Origin: Streptomyces sp. ISL-10
Lineage (GTDB): Bacteria > Actinomycetota > Actinomycetes > Streptomycetales > Streptomycetaceae
Assembly (NCBI RefSeq): GCF_018614575.1
Contig: NZ_JAGGOJ010000014.1
Coordinates: 62,001-126,000 of the forward strand
Length of the DNA: 64,000 nt
Direction of reading: 5' to 3'
The notes beneath the pieces were generated by a model that saw only the letters and a program-made list of their open reading frames with translations, made no database searches and was not told the DNA's origin. Made by a program: the position numbers and the translations under genes. Numbering within the stretch: position 1 is the first letter of the stretch; every line of letters starts with the position of its first letter. Positions 1-10,964 of this stretch are shown in pieces.

Positions 1-1068
1 GCGGAAGGCCTCCGCGGTGTGCAGGAACAGGTCGTTCGCCTCGCACTCACCGATGGTCACCCGCACGCCCTCGCCCGCGAACGGCCGCACCACGACGCCC
101 GCCTTCTCACAGGCGGCCGCGAAGTCGATCGTGCGCTCACCGAGCCGCAGCCACACGAAATTGGCCTGCGTCTCCGGGACGGTCCAGCCCTGCTTGACCA
201 GGGCCTCGTGGACCCGGTTGCGCTCGCACACCAGCGAGCCGACCCGCCCCAGCAGCTCGTCCTCCGCCTGCAGCGAGGCCACCGCCGCGTCCTGCGCGAG
301 CTGCGAGACGCCGAACGGCACCGCCGTCTTGCGCAGGGCGGCGGCCACCGGCTCATGGGCGATCGCGAAACCCACCCGCAGCCCGGCGAGGCCGTACGCC
401 TTCGAGAAGGTGCGCAGCACCGCCACATTGGGGCGGTCGCGGTAGATCTCGATGCCGTCGGGGACGTCCGCGTCGCGGATGAACTCGCGGTACGCCTCGT
501 CCAGCACCACCAGCACATCCGACGGCACCCGGTCCAGGAAGCGCTCCAGCTGCGCCCGGCGCACCACGGTGCCGGTCGGGTTGTTGGGGTTGCAGACGAA
601 GATCAGCCGGGTCCGGTCGGTGATCGCGTCCGCCATCGCGTCCAGGTCGTGCACCTCACCCGCGGTCAGCGGCACCTGCACGGACGTTGCCCCGCTGATC
701 TGTGTGATGATCGGGTACGCCTCGAAAGAGCGCCACGCGTAGATCACTTCGTCGCCGGGGCCTGAGGTGGACTGGAGCAGCGACTGGGCGACGCCCACCG
801 AGCCGGTGCCGGTCGCCACATGCGACGCGGGCACCCCGAACCGCTCGGCGAGCTCATTGACAAGGCCGGTACAGGCCATGTCGGGGTAGCGATTGAAGTT
901 CTGCGCCGCGGCCACGGCGGTCTCCATGACACCGGGCAGCGGCGGATAAGGGTTCTCGTTGGAGGAGAGCTTGAAGGCGACCGGGCCGCCGGCCGCCGCG
1001 GGCTTGCCCGGCTTGTAGGTGGGGATGCCGTCCAGCTCGGCGCGCAGCTTGGGGCTCGTCTCGCTCAC
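1..1068 (-). CDS. HisC-like (aromatic/histidinol-phosphate) aminotransferase, 3' end cut by window edge
   Basis: Fold type I PLP aminotransferase of the HisC/Pat group, which transfers an amino group between glutamate and an imidazole or aromatic keto acid in the cytoplasm. 356 residues are visible and the family is about 359 long, so only the last few residues and the stop lie beyond position 1. Visible marks: the SSNENP substrate loop near residue 35, the NPNNPTGT cofactor loop near 160, the DEAY aspartate/tyrosine pair near 190 and the PLP lysine in TFSKAYG at residue 223. The GTG start is chosen because AGGAGG lies about 7 nt upstream. It is divergent from a LacI-type gene. No other his gene is near, so a stand-alone aromatic aminotransferase (Pat) is as likely as a true histidine-pathway enzyme. 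Confidence 0.85.
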   Translation of the reverse strand, partial: MSETSPKLRAELDGIPTYKPGKPAAAGGPVAFKLSSNENPYPPLPGVMETAVAAAQNFNRYPDMACTGLVNELAERFGVPASHVATGTGSVGVAQSLLQSTSGPGDEVIYAWRSFEAYPIITQISGATSVQVPLTAGEVHDLDAMADAITDRTRLIFVCNPNNPTGTVVRRAQLERFLDRVPSDVLVVLDEAYREFIRDADVPDGIEIYRDRPNVAVLRTFSKAYGLAGLRVGFAIAHEPVAAALRKTAVPFGVSQLAQDAAVASLQAEDELLGRVGSLVCERNRVHEALVKQGWTVPETQANFVWLRLGERTIDFAAACEKAGVVVRPFAGEGVRVTIGECEANDLFLHTAEAFR

Positions 1069-1423
1069 CGCAGGTCCTCCTCGATCATCCATGTGGGTAC
1101 CGCATCAATACTCCTCACCTTATGAGGATTCCCAGCTGCTGCGAATGGCCGCAGCCAAGGAAAGGGGGAGTGCTCCGACCTGGCGCGCGCCGGTGGCTCA
1201 CGCCGTGGCGCGCGTCCCTCGTAATGGTGAGTTGAGACCTCTTCGCAACATGGGCCCCCCGACAGGCCCATACGGCCGGATAACCGATACATCGAGCCAA
1301 GTAGCCCCAACTCCCTGGATTTCTATGAGGCTTGAGCGTTAATGATCATGCAGAAACGTGCCTGTCAACGCCTGCATATGCGACCGGCCAGACCCACCGC
1401 GCGAGCCCTACTATCGGCTCGCC
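1069..1423. promoter_or_regulatory. Divergent intergenic region between aminotransferase and LacI-type regulator
   Basis: This 355-bp gap has no convincing coding potential. It must hold the promoters of both divergent genes. A 6-bp inverted repeat, TCCTCA at 1112-1117 and TGAGGA at 1123-1128 with a 5-bp spacer, sits just upstream of the aminotransferase start and could be an operator. A clear LacI-family palindrome was not found by eye. Confidence 0.35.
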
Positions 1424-2536
1424 ATGACAGCAGCAGGGAAGCACCAGGTGAGCCGGACGGACACATCCCGCCGAGGCAGTCGGCAAGGCAGAGCGGGCAT
1501 CCGGGACGTCGCCGCCGCAGCCGGAGTCTCCATCACGACTGTCTCCGACGCGCTCAACGGGAAGGGCCGGCTTCCGGACGCCACCCGCCGGCACGTCCGC
1601 GAGGTCGCCGACCGGCTGGGCTACCGCCCTTCCGCCGCGGCCCGCACGCTGAGAACCGGGAAATCGGGCTTAATCGGCCTGACCGTGACGACGTACGGGG
1701 ACGAACCCTTCACCTTCACGGAATTCGCGTACTTCGCGGAGATGGCGAGAGCCGCGACCTCCGCCGCGCTCGCCCGCGGCTACGCCCTCGTCATCCTCCC
1801 CTCCACCTCCCGCCATGACGTCTGGTCGAACGTCGCACTCGACGGCACCGTCGTCATCGACCCCTCCGACCACGATCCCGTCGTGACCGAGCTGGTGCGC
1901 CAGGGCCTGCCCGTCGTCTCCGACGGACGCCCCGCCGGCACCCTCCCGGTCACCGCCTGGGTCGACAACGACCACGAAGCCGCCGTACTGGACCTGCTCG
2001 ACCATCTCGCCGCCGCCGGCGCCCGCCGGATCGGCCTGCTCACGGGCACCACCACCGACACCTACACCCGGCTGTCGACCACCGCGTACCTCAACTGGTG
2101 CGAACGCGTCCGCCAGGACCCGGTCTACGAGTCCTACCCCGCGCACGACCCGTGCGCGGGCGCCGTCGCCGCCGACCGCCTGCTCGCCCGGCCCGACCGG
2201 CCCGACGCCGTCTACGGCCTCTTCGACCCCAACGGCACCGATCTGCTGGCCGCGGCACGGCGCTACGGCCTGCGCGTCCCCGACGACCTGCTGCTCGTGT
2301 GCTGCAGCGAGTCCACCGTGTACGCCACCACGGAACCGCCGATCACCACCCTCTCGCTCAAGCCCCGCCGGATCGGCACAGCCGTGGTCCAGCTCCTGAT
2401 CGACGCCATCGAGGGAATCGACGAGGACCGGCCGGTCGAGCAGGTGATACCGACCGAACTGATCGTCAGGACGTCCTCACAGCGCCGCCCTCCGCGCACC
2501 ACGGTCAGCCCGCCACGGTCCCCGGCGAAGGACTAG
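1424..2536 (+). CDS. LacI-family transcriptional regulator with a TTA codon
   Basis: DNA-binding repressor of the LacI/GalR family, 370 residues. The N-terminal helix-turn-helix runs over roughly residues 24-70, with the typical IRDVAAAAGVS start, the TTVSDALN recognition helix and the LGYRPSAAARTLRTG hinge. The rest is a periplasmic-binding-protein-like effector domain. Start: ATG 1424 is preferred; an upstream in-frame ATG at 1358 would add 22 residues with poor coding bias. Codon 83 (1670-1672) is TTA, read in Streptomyces by the bldA leucyl-tRNA, so translation may be tied to development. The effector is unknown; no sugar transport genes adjoin, and the divergent aminotransferase is the nearest candidate target. 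Confidence 0.88.
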   Translation: MTAAGKHQVSRTDTSRRGSRQGRAGIRDVAAAAGVSITTVSDALNGKGRLPDATRRHVREVADRLGYRPSAAARTLRTGKSGLIGLTVTTYGDEPFTFTEFAYFAEMARAATSAALARGYALVILPSTSRHDVWSNVALDGTVVIDPSDHDPVVTELVRQGLPVVSDGRPAGTLPVTAWVDNDHEAAVLDLLDHLAAAGARRIGLLTGTTTDTYTRLSTTAYLNWCERVRQDPVYESYPAHDPCAGAVAADRLLARPDRPDAVYGLFDPNGTDLLAAARRYGLRVPDDLLLVCCSESTVYATTEPPITTLSLKPRRIGTAVVQLLIDAIEGIDEDRPVEQVIPTELIVRTSSQRRPPRTTVSPPRSPAKD

Positions 2537-2712
2537 ACCAACCCAATGTGGGGCAAAAAGGGCCGATGAACCGGGGGTGCGTAAGGATTCACCACCCCTG
2601 GTGCGTCACACACCGCCGGGCTCATTCCTATGATGGGCGAACGACACCGCGGACCACCCCGACCAGGCTGGGCCGAGAGGTGAACGGCGGCGCGACGGTG
2701 GTGGAGGGGTCG

Positions 2713-3795
2713 ATGACTCAGGGGGCCGGTCAAGGACCCGTGGTGCGGACGGCGACGCTGCGCGATTTCCGCGTTCCGCCGTACGCGCAGGTTCCCGTTC
2801 AGTCGCAGTCCGTGGACCCCGGCCGATCCGGCCACCCCGGCAACGCGTTTCCCGAGGGCGAGCCGCCGGAGGGCTACACCCCCACCGCGCGCGACCTGCC
2901 CGTGATCACCCGCGGCGGACCGGGCGACACCGTGCAGGTCACGGTCGCCGTGGACGACCGCCCGGCACCCGACGGCCTCGGTCCGCTCTATGTCGTCGGC
3001 GACGTCCACGGTTACCTCGACGAACTCGTCGCCGCGCTCACCGAGAAGGGCCTCATCGACTCCGAGGGCCGCTGGTCCGCGGGCAATGCCCGGCTCTGGT
3101 TCCTCGGCGACTTCACCGACCGCGGTCCCGACGGCATCGGCGTCATCGACCTCGTCATGCGGCTGTCCGCCGAGGCCGCGGCCGCCGGCGGCTACTGCAA
3201 GGCGCTCATGGGCAACCACGAGCTGCTGCTGATCGGCGCCAAGCGCTTCGGGGACACCCCCGTCAACTCCGGGGCGGGTACCGCCACCTTCCAGGCGGCA
3301 TGGCTCCTCAACGGCGGCCAGAAGTACGACATGGACCGCCTGCAGGAGGTCCACCTGCAGTGGATGTCACGGCTGGACGCGATCGTGGAGGAGGACAGCC
3401 ATCTGCTGCTCCACTCCGACACGACCGCCTACCTCGATTACGGCTCGACCATCGAGGACGTCAACGACGCCGTACACGCGATCCTCACCCGTAACGACGC
3501 CGACGAGTGCTGGGACCTCTTCCGCAAGTTCACCAAGCGCTTCGCCTTCCGCGACGAGGGCGGCCCGCAGGCCGTGCGTGAACTGCTGTCCGCATACGGC
3601 GGAAAGCGCGTGGTGCACGGCCACAGCCCGATCCCGTACCTGCTCGGCGAGGTCGGCACCGAGGACGGCGAGGACGACGACCGCCCGGTCGTCGAAGGCC
3701 CGCATGTGTACGCGGACAACCTGGCCATCGCCATGGACGGCGGAGTGACCATGGCCGGAAAGCTTCTCGTCCAGCAACTCCCGCTGCGTGGCTGA
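2713..3795 (+). CDS. Metallophosphoesterase (calcineurin-like)
   Basis: Calcineurin-type phosphoesterase of 360 residues, probably a cytoplasmic protein phosphatase or nucleotide hydrolase that uses two metal ions. The metal-binding motifs appear in order: GDVHG at residues 96-100, GDFTDRGPD, GNHE and a C-terminal HGHS. The first 85 or so residues are a proline/glycine-rich leader without a recognisable domain. ATG 2713 is chosen because GGAGGGG lies 5-10 nt upstream; the frame stays open far upstream but that part overlaps the lacI-type gene and is not coding-like. The substrate cannot be read from the sequence. Confidence 0.85.
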   Translation: MTQGAGQGPVVRTATLRDFRVPPYAQVPVQSQSVDPGRSGHPGNAFPEGEPPEGYTPTARDLPVITRGGPGDTVQVTVAVDDRPAPDGLGPLYVVGDVHGYLDELVAALTEKGLIDSEGRWSAGNARLWFLGDFTDRGPDGIGVIDLVMRLSAEAAAAGGYCKALMGNHELLLIGAKRFGDTPVNSGAGTATFQAAWLLNGGQKYDMDRLQEVHLQWMSRLDAIVEEDSHLLLHSDTTAYLDYGSTIEDVNDAVHAILTRNDADECWDLFRKFTKRFAFRDEGGPQAVRELLSAYGGKRVVHGHSPIPYLLGEVGTEDGEDDDRPVVEGPHVYADNLAIAMDGGVTMAGKLLVQQLPLRG

Positions 3796-3949
3796 CCCGG
3801 CCGACGGCAGGCGATTTACGGAAACCCCCTGTCACGCCGTGCCGTAACCGCTCTACCATCGGCTTATCCGTAGCAGGCTCTCCTCCGTTTCCGCCCAACT
3901 GCCCGGCACCCTCGGGCGATCCGGCCCTACGGAGCATCGGGGGATGCAC

Positions 3950-4768
3950 ATGAACAGCGCTCCGCACCTGCTGAACGAGGACCGCGCCGAGTTCGAGCGA
4001 GTCCTCGACGACGCACTGCGCGACGCCCGCGACCGTCCGGATCCGGCCGCCGCGGAAGCGCGCCTGAGCACGGAACAGCTGCGCACCATGGCCCTCAACG
4101 CGACGGCGCTGATCACCACGTCCGCCGCCGACGAGTACGAGCACTTTGTGAAGGTCCGCGCGGAGATGCGCGCGCCCGACGCCGCGGCCGAGCGCGGCTC
4201 CGTGCTCGCGCCGCCGGTCGGCGAGGTGGCTGAGACGGGTGCCGGATTCGCGGCCGTCATCGCCGTCCTGGCGCCGCTCCTCGCGGGCACGGCCGCGGCG
4301 ATCTTCCTGGTCGTCGGCTACCTCATCAAGATGGTGAGCCCCACCCCGTCCTTCGCCGACACGCTGGTCCGCACCGGATGGGTCTTCGGGGCGATCACGG
4401 CCGCCGCCATGCTGATGGCGGCCGTCGCCCTGCTGCTGACCGCCCTGCGCAACGGCGCGAGCCATGTCGCGGACGGCCGGTCGGCGGACGACCTCCCGGA
4501 GGAGGTCCGGATCGCCAAGGAGGCCTGGTGCGAGGCCCTGCGGGAACGGGGCATCCTCCCCTTCCTGCGCGCTGCCCTGGCCGAACCGGCCACTGCGGCG
4601 TCACCCGCCGATCCCCCGCGCCCCGTGAGCCGCATCCCGAAGATCGGCTACAGCGGACCGGACTTCTCCAGCCCGGCCGAGGGACGGGTCTCGGGCCGGC
4701 GTCCGACCTTCACCAGCCCGGACTTCTCCAGCCCCGACTTCGGCGGCCCCGAACACCAGCCGGACTGA
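3950..4768 (+). CDS. Two-helix membrane protein with repeated DFSSP tail
   Basis: Protein of about 272 residues, function not recognised. The N-terminal ~95 residues are charged and helical. Two hydrophobic segments follow (residues ~100-127 and ~143-166), separated by a short loop, suggesting an integral membrane hairpin with both ends in the cytoplasm. The last ~45 residues are a low-complexity tail in which PDFSSP is repeated (SGPDFSSP, SPDFSSP) and then PDFGGP. Two ATGs are possible, 3944 and 3950; 3950 is preferred because the GGGGG run then sits 6 nt upstream. It is convergent with thiC. Similar tails occur on Streptomyces proteins annotated as transmembrane transport proteins, but nothing here shows transport. 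Confidence 0.7.
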   Translation: MNSAPHLLNEDRAEFERVLDDALRDARDRPDPAAAEARLSTEQLRTMALNATALITTSAADEYEHFVKVRAEMRAPDAAAERGSVLAPPVGEVAETGAGFAAVIAVLAPLLAGTAAAIFLVVGYLIKMVSPTPSFADTLVRTGWVFGAITAAAMLMAAVALLLTALRNGASHVADGRSADDLPEEVRIAKEAWCEALRERGILPFLRAALAEPATAASPADPPRPVSRIPKIGYSGPDFSSPAEGRVSGRRPTFTSPDFSSPDFGGPEHQPD

Positions 4769-4809
4769 CCGCCGACGCGCGTGCTCACAGACACTGCCTT
4801 GAAGACGCC

Positions 4810-4842
4810 GGCGTCCCCCGGAACGTGCGCCGGGGGGACGCC
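4810..4842. terminator. Hairpin between convergent membrane-protein gene and thiC
   Basis: GGCGTCCCCCGG at 4810-4821 pairs with CCGGGGGGACGCC at 4830-4842, leaving an 8-nt loop. It lies between two convergent stops, so it could terminate both transcripts. There is no long T-tract, as is usual in Streptomyces. Confidence 0.6.
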
Positions 4843-4856
4843 GAGACACCGGACGA

Positions 4857-6748
<1,892 letters not shown>

Positions 6749-6765
6749 TGTGCAAAGGTGCCACC

Positions 6766-6793
6766 ACGCTAGCGTCATGTCTGGCGTGCTGAA
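6766..6793 (-). promoter_or_regulatory. Possible promoter of the thiC leader
   Basis: On the minus strand TTCAGC (6793-6788) and TAGCGT (6771-6766) are separated by 16 nt and lie about 20 nt upstream of the riboswitch. The match to the principal sigma factor consensus is only fair. Confidence 0.4.
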
Positions 6794-6828
6794 CAGAGGC
6801 CCCCTCTCGTTCTTGCGATGATCTGTAG

Positions 6829-8157
6829 GTGACCTCATCACCGCAGCGTCCCGATCCGCAGGGCCCCGCCACCGCCCATGTGCACAGTCATGGGCCCGCC
6901 GCGCCCGTCTCCCAGCACCTCCGCAAGGTCATCGCGGCGGTGCTCATTCCCTTCGCGACGGCCGTCCTCGTCGGCCTTGCCGTGCTGTGGCCGGGCGGGA
7001 CGCCCGGCCATGAGCGCTCCGGCGTGGGCTTCGACCGCCAGACCGAGCAGGGCAGGGTGGTGAGCGTCGAGAAGGTCGACTGCAAGGACGTCAACGCCGG
7101 CCAGGTCCCGCCGACCGGCGACACCTCCACACCCGAGGGACGCGAGGCGGTCAACGCGCAGCGGGGCGACTGCGGAAAGGCCACCATCGAGGTCACCACC
7201 GGCAAGGACAAGGGCCGCACCTTCGTCGAGATCGTCCAGCCCGACGCGCCACGACAGCTGCGGGAGGGTCAGGGTGTCGTGGTGGCGTACGCCCCGGACG
7301 CGCCTCGCGATCTGCAGTACTCGGTGACCGATGTGGACCGCGAGTTCCCGATGGCCCTGCTGGCGGGCATCTTCGCCCTGGCGGTCGTCCTGGTGGGGCG
7401 GATGCGCGGCGTGATGGCGCTGATCGCGCTCACCGTCTCCTTCGCCGTGCTGACGCTGTTCATCCTGCCCGCGATCCTGCAGGGATCGAATCCGCTGATC
7501 GTGGCGGTGGTCGGGGCGAGCGCGATCATGCTCATCGCGCTCTACTCGTGCCACGGCATCACCGCGCGGACCTCGGTCGCCGTGCTGGGCACGCTGATCT
7601 CGCTGCTGCTCATCGGTCTGCTCGGCTCGCTGTTCATCGGCTGGGCCAGCCTCAGCGGCAACACCGACGACAACACCGGCCTGATCAAGGGGCTCTACCC
7701 GAACATCGACATGAGCGGCCTGCTGCTCGCCGGAGTCATCATCGGTTCGCTCGGTGTGCTCGACGACGTCACGGTGACCCAGACCTCGGCGGTCTGGGAA
7801 CTGCACCAGGCCGACCCGGACATGGGGCCGCGCGCCCTCTACCGCTCCGCCATCCGGATCGGCCGCGACCACATCGCCTCGGTCGTCAACACCCTCGTGC
7901 TCGCCTACGCGGGCGCGGCACTGCCGCTGCTGCTGCTCTTCTCGATCGCCCAGTCCAGCGTGGGCACCGTGGCCAACAGCGAGCTGGTGGCGGAGGAGAT
8001 CGTCCGGACCCTGGTGGGCTCGATCGGCCTCGTGGCCTCCGTACCGGTGACCACCGTGCTCGCCACTCTGGTCGTCTCGGCGGACCGGCCGGGCCGTCCC
8101 GCCGCCGAGGCGGCCGCGCCCGCGCGGGGCACCCGGGGCAGGCGCCGCAAGAAGTGA
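6829..8157 (+). CDS. YibE/F family multi-pass membrane protein
   Basis: Integral membrane protein of 442 residues. A transmembrane segment near residues 33-53 is followed by a soluble, Cys-containing extracytoplasmic domain (to about residue 160), then by seven or so membrane helices characteristic of YibE/F-like proteins, with a conserved GVLDDVTVTQ stretch between helices. A charged GRRRKK tail ends the protein. The substrate is unknown. GTG 6829 has no clear Shine-Dalgarno sequence, so the message may be leaderless. The gene diverges from the thiC riboswitch and converges on ssgA. Confidence 0.82.
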   Translation: MTSSPQRPDPQGPATAHVHSHGPAAPVSQHLRKVIAAVLIPFATAVLVGLAVLWPGGTPGHERSGVGFDRQTEQGRVVSVEKVDCKDVNAGQVPPTGDTSTPEGREAVNAQRGDCGKATIEVTTGKDKGRTFVEIVQPDAPRQLREGQGVVVAYAPDAPRDLQYSVTDVDREFPMALLAGIFALAVVLVGRMRGVMALIALTVSFAVLTLFILPAILQGSNPLIVAVVGASAIMLIALYSCHGITARTSVAVLGTLISLLLIGLLGSLFIGWASLSGNTDDNTGLIKGLYPNIDMSGLLLAGVIIGSLGVLDDVTVTQTSAVWELHQADPDMGPRALYRSAIRIGRDHIASVVNTLVLAYAGAALPLLLLFSIAQSSVGTVANSELVAEEIVRTLVGSIGLVASVPVTTVLATLVVSADRPGRPAAEAAAPARGTRGRRRKK

Positions 8158-8217
8158 CGGGCACGCGCCGCAGGAGTCACCCGACAGCTCCAGGTGTGGG
8201 CCGGTGGTGACCAGCCG

Positions 8218-8652
8218 TCAACCGGCGTTCTCCTCCGCGAGGATGCGCCCGAGCGCCTCCTCCAGACTGACCTCGAAATCGCCGAGCACGAGCTCCTGAC
8301 CGAGCGGAACCAGCTTGTCCGTACGGTCCAGGAAGGCGACGAGCGGCGGAGCACCGACACGGAACAGCGCGGAGTCGCTCCCGACGCGCAGTCGGATGTG
8401 AACGTCCGACAGCGCGTCGGGCCGGGTCGGCGCGATGTGCACATCGCCGTCCCCACTCGGCGCGTTGATCCCGTCGAGCAGCAGTTCCCGACCAAAAGCC
8501 CAGGTCACGGGCGCGTCACCGGGAAGGTGGAAGGTCATCCGCACCGCATACGGGTCCGAAGTCTCGTAGCGCAGCTCCACGGGGATCCGGAAGGAGAGCT
8601 CTTGGGAAACGAGAAAACTCATCAGAACCTCGGCCTGGACCGACTCGCGCAT
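8218..8652 (-). CDS. ssgA: SsgA sporulation/cell-division activator
   Basis: SsgA-like protein of 144 residues, an actinomycete-specific factor that helps place septa and remodel the wall during sporulation-specific division. Visible: the MRESVQAEV start, followed by SFRIPVELRYE, the TWAFGREL block, GDGDVHI, LVAFLDRTDKLVPLG and a C-terminal acidic helix. This agrees with SsgA itself rather than the SsgB-G paralogues, as does the adjacent upstream ssgR. ATG 8652 is chosen because GAGGT lies 6 nt upstream and the resulting N-terminus matches known SsgA; an internal ATG at 8622 is possible. Expression is expected to depend on SsgR. Confidence 0.93.
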   Translation of the reverse strand: MRESVQAEVLMSFLVSQELSFRIPVELRYETSDPYAVRMTFHLPGDAPVTWAFGRELLLDGINAPSGDGDVHIAPTRPDALSDVHIRLRVGSDSALFRVGAPPLVAFLDRTDKLVPLGQELVLGDFEVSLEEALGRILAEENAG

Positions 8653-8794
8653 CACGTACCTCGCAGTAGATGAAGCAATGAATGAACCGTGCTGACGACA
8701 TGAAGAAAACGGCCGGGAACGATCTCTGCCGACTCTCTGGGCCTTCAGGACGCCATCGTGCTGGAAGCGCCAGCAGATCACAAGGAGTGATATT

Positions 8795-9565
8795 TCAGAT
8801 ACTGATAGAGAACGCAAGCGCCGCCATCAGGCTGCCGACCCCAGCGCTCAGCTGTTCAACTGCAGGTCCCAGCCTGGCCGCTTGGTGAGCAGGGAGGGAA
8901 ATGGCCATCGCCGCAGCTATGTCACCCGCAGTGATCGGAATAGCCGCGCAGACCGTGCCGGCGGCGTACTCCTGACGTTCGACGACCGGCTCCATACGCC
9001 CGAGGGAGCCGAGCCGCTCCAGCAGCGCGTCCCGGTCACGGACCGAGTAGGGCGTCACCTGCTGCACCGGGTGGCGGTCGAGGTGGTCGCGGCGGGCGTC
9101 CTCATCGAGCCGGCTGAGCAGGCACTGTCCGATCGCGTGGGCGTGCCCCGTCTCCGGGAAGTCGGCCCATTCCCGGACGGCCGGGGCGTACGGAGCGTCC
9201 GCCACGGCGACGAGCTCGATTTCACCCTCGCGGTAGACGGCGAAGTAGACGGCGACGCCGATCGCGTCCCGCCAGTGCGTCAGCGAGTCCTCGACTGTGC
9301 TGCGACGCATCTGCACATGTCCGCTCCTGGCCAGCCGGCCGACCGCGTCCCCGAGCGTGAACACGCCTTTGTCGCGGCGGAGATAGTCCTCGTGCGTCAG
9401 TGTGCGCAGCAGGTGATAGGCGGTGGGCAGCGGAATGCCTGCCTCACGCGCGAGCTGCTTCGCAGGGGCTCCGTCCTCATGCGCACCCGCCGCCTCCAGC
9501 AGCCTCAACGCACGCTGCACCGAGCCGATCAGGGTAGGGACAGCGGCATTCGTAGCCCCGGCCAA
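8795..9565 (-). CDS. ssgR: IclR-family regulator SsgR
   Basis: IclR-type DNA-binding protein of 256 residues. The N-terminal winged helix (residues ~10-70: SVQRALRLLEA, AKQLAREAGIPLPTAYHLL) is followed by the IclR effector domain. Located 142 bp upstream of ssgA on the same strand, the arrangement known for ssgR-ssgA in streptomycetes, where SsgR activates ssgA for sporulation. The start is a TTG at 9565 (MAGATNAAV); no in-frame ATG or GTG lies close by and in-frame translation from here gives the full winged helix. Confidence 0.9.
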   Translation of the reverse strand: MAGATNAAVPTLIGSVQRALRLLEAAGAHEDGAPAKQLAREAGIPLPTAYHLLRTLTHEDYLRRDKGVFTLGDAVGRLARSGHVQMRRSTVEDSLTHWRDAIGVAVYFAVYREGEIELVAVADAPYAPAVREWADFPETGHAHAIGQCLLSRLDEDARRDHLDRHPVQQVTPYSVRDRDALLERLGSLGRMEPVVERQEYAAGTVCAAIPITAGDIAAAMAISLPAHQAARLGPAVEQLSAGVGSLMAALAFSISI

Positions 9566-9826
9566 AGGTCACCCCCAGGCGTGGTGACGGGCAGCGCGCC
9601 CGCCCGCGGGGGCCGCCCCCGCGCGGCCGCCGCGACCCGGTGCCCTGAACAGCCGGCCTGAACAGTCGATCAGCTCCGAGACACCATGGAGCGCTGATCA
9701 ACGCACCGGTGCGCAGGATTTTCCGAGGGGGCGGCAGAGAGCTGCCACTCTAATGGCAGCCCCGGCCGGAGGCGGGCTTTGTCCGTGCCGTTCCCCCGGC
9801 CGGGCTAACGGGCCTCCGGCGGCCGC

Positions 9827-10048
9827 TCACCAGTCCTTGCTCGAGGAGCTGGAGGACGTCATGAACTTCCGTACGAGGAAGATCAGTCCACCGACCAGCG
9901 CGACGAACAGCAGCACCTTGAAGAGCACTCCGATCACAAAGCCGATGATGCTGGTGATGAGACCGCCGAACACGGCCAGGGCGATGACAGGCACCGCGAT
10001 CCACTTCACCCACCAGGGCATCCCCGCGAACATCTGCCGCACGGCCAT
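9827..10048 (-). CDS. DUF5326-type small membrane protein
   Basis: 73-residue protein made mostly of two hydrophobic stretches (residues ~14-34 and ~37-59) followed by a basic residue pair and a serine-rich SSSSSSKDW tail. This matches the small actinomycete DUF5326 membrane proteins of unknown function. ATG 10048. It is separated by 261 bp of GC-rich DNA from ssgR and lies upstream of it on the same strand; no operon is evident. Confidence 0.75.
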   Translation of the reverse strand: MAVRQMFAGMPWWVKWIAVPVIALAVFGGLITSIIGFVIGVLFKVLLFVALVGGLIFLVRKFMTSSSSSSKDW

Positions 10049-10170
10049 CGTCCCTACCTCGTTTCTCCGACTGCGTGCTGTCGATGCTAGGCGGCGGACC
10101 AGGGCGTGCGGGGGCCTGCGAGCCCTTGAAGTCCCCTGAGTGAACCCCTAGGGACCGTGCGGTGGCCGGC

Positions 10171-10488
10171 TCAGCTCTCAGGCGGAGAGAAGACCACCAT
10201 GACCCGAAGATCCTCGCTGATGTGGTGGAACTTGTGCGGCACCCCGGCCGGCACATAGACGACGCTGCCCCGCCCGACCTGGGTCGTCTCCATGCCCACC
10301 GTGATCGAGGCCCGGCCGCTGACCACGAAGTAGACCTCGTCCTGGTTGTGGGGCAGCTGCGGGTCGACCTGGCCGGCGTCCAGCGCGTACAGGCCGACCG
10401 ACATGTTCCGCTCGCGCAGGAACTGCAGATACGCACCGTCGTTCGCGGCGCGTTCCGCCTCCAGCTCGTCCAGTCGGAATGCCTTCAT
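10171..10488 (-). CDS. Single-domain cupin protein
   Basis: 105-residue cupin. The two cupin motifs are visible: PHNQDEVYFVVSG (His, Glu metal ligands) near residues 48-60, and VPAGVPHKFHH near residues 80-90, so a mononuclear metal site is probable. Such small cupins act as dioxygenases, isomerases or sensors; the sequence does not decide which. The conserved N-terminal MKAFRLDELEAER gives confidence in the ATG at 10488. Confidence 0.8.
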   Translation of the reverse strand: MKAFRLDELEAERAANDGAYLQFLRERNMSVGLYALDAGQVDPQLPHNQDEVYFVVSGRASITVGMETTQVGRGSVVYVPAGVPHKFHHISEDLRVMVVFSPPES

Positions 10489-10535
10489 CCGCCCGCCCCT
10501 GCACTTGGTCCGACACGTCTGCCACGATCAGACAC

Positions 10536-10913
10536 ATGATGAATTTCCTAGTCAAGACGATCGCCAACGCAGCGGCTCTGCTGGTGGCCATCTGGCTCCT
10601 GCAGGACATCACCCTCACCGGTGACAGCACCGGCAAGAAGGCGTGGACACTGATCCTGGTGGCGCTGATCTTCGGCCTGGTGAACTTCCTGGTCAAGCCC
10701 CTGGTGAAGCTGCTCACGCTGCCGTTGTTCATCCTCACGCTCGGCCTGATCACCCTGGTCGTCAACGCGCTGATGCTGCTGCTCACCTCGTGGCTCGCCG
10801 ACGCGCTGGACCTGAATTTCCACGTCGAGGGCTTCTGGACGGCCGTGCTGGGCGGTCTCATCATCTCCGTCGTCTCGTGGGCGCTGAACGTCGTCCTGCC
10901 CGACAAGGACTGA
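10536..10913 (+). CDS. Phage-holin-IV/YvlD-like four-helix membrane protein
   Basis: 125-residue integral membrane protein with four hydrophobic segments and the motif FGLVNFLVKPLVKLLTLPL in the middle, typical of the YvlD / phage holin family 4 proteins. These are widespread and mostly uncharacterised; no phage genes are nearby, so the phage name is probably only historical. ATG codons at 10536 and 10539 are adjacent and either may be used. Confidence 0.78.
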   Translation: MMNFLVKTIANAAALLVAIWLLQDITLTGDSTGKKAWTLILVALIFGLVNFLVKPLVKLLTLPLFILTLGLITLVVNALMLLLTSWLADALDLNFHVEGFWTAVLGGLIISVVSWALNVVLPDKD

Positions 10914-10964
10914 GCACGGTGTGAGGATCGACGTCGCAGCACACACGGTTGAGGAGCGAGCGGT

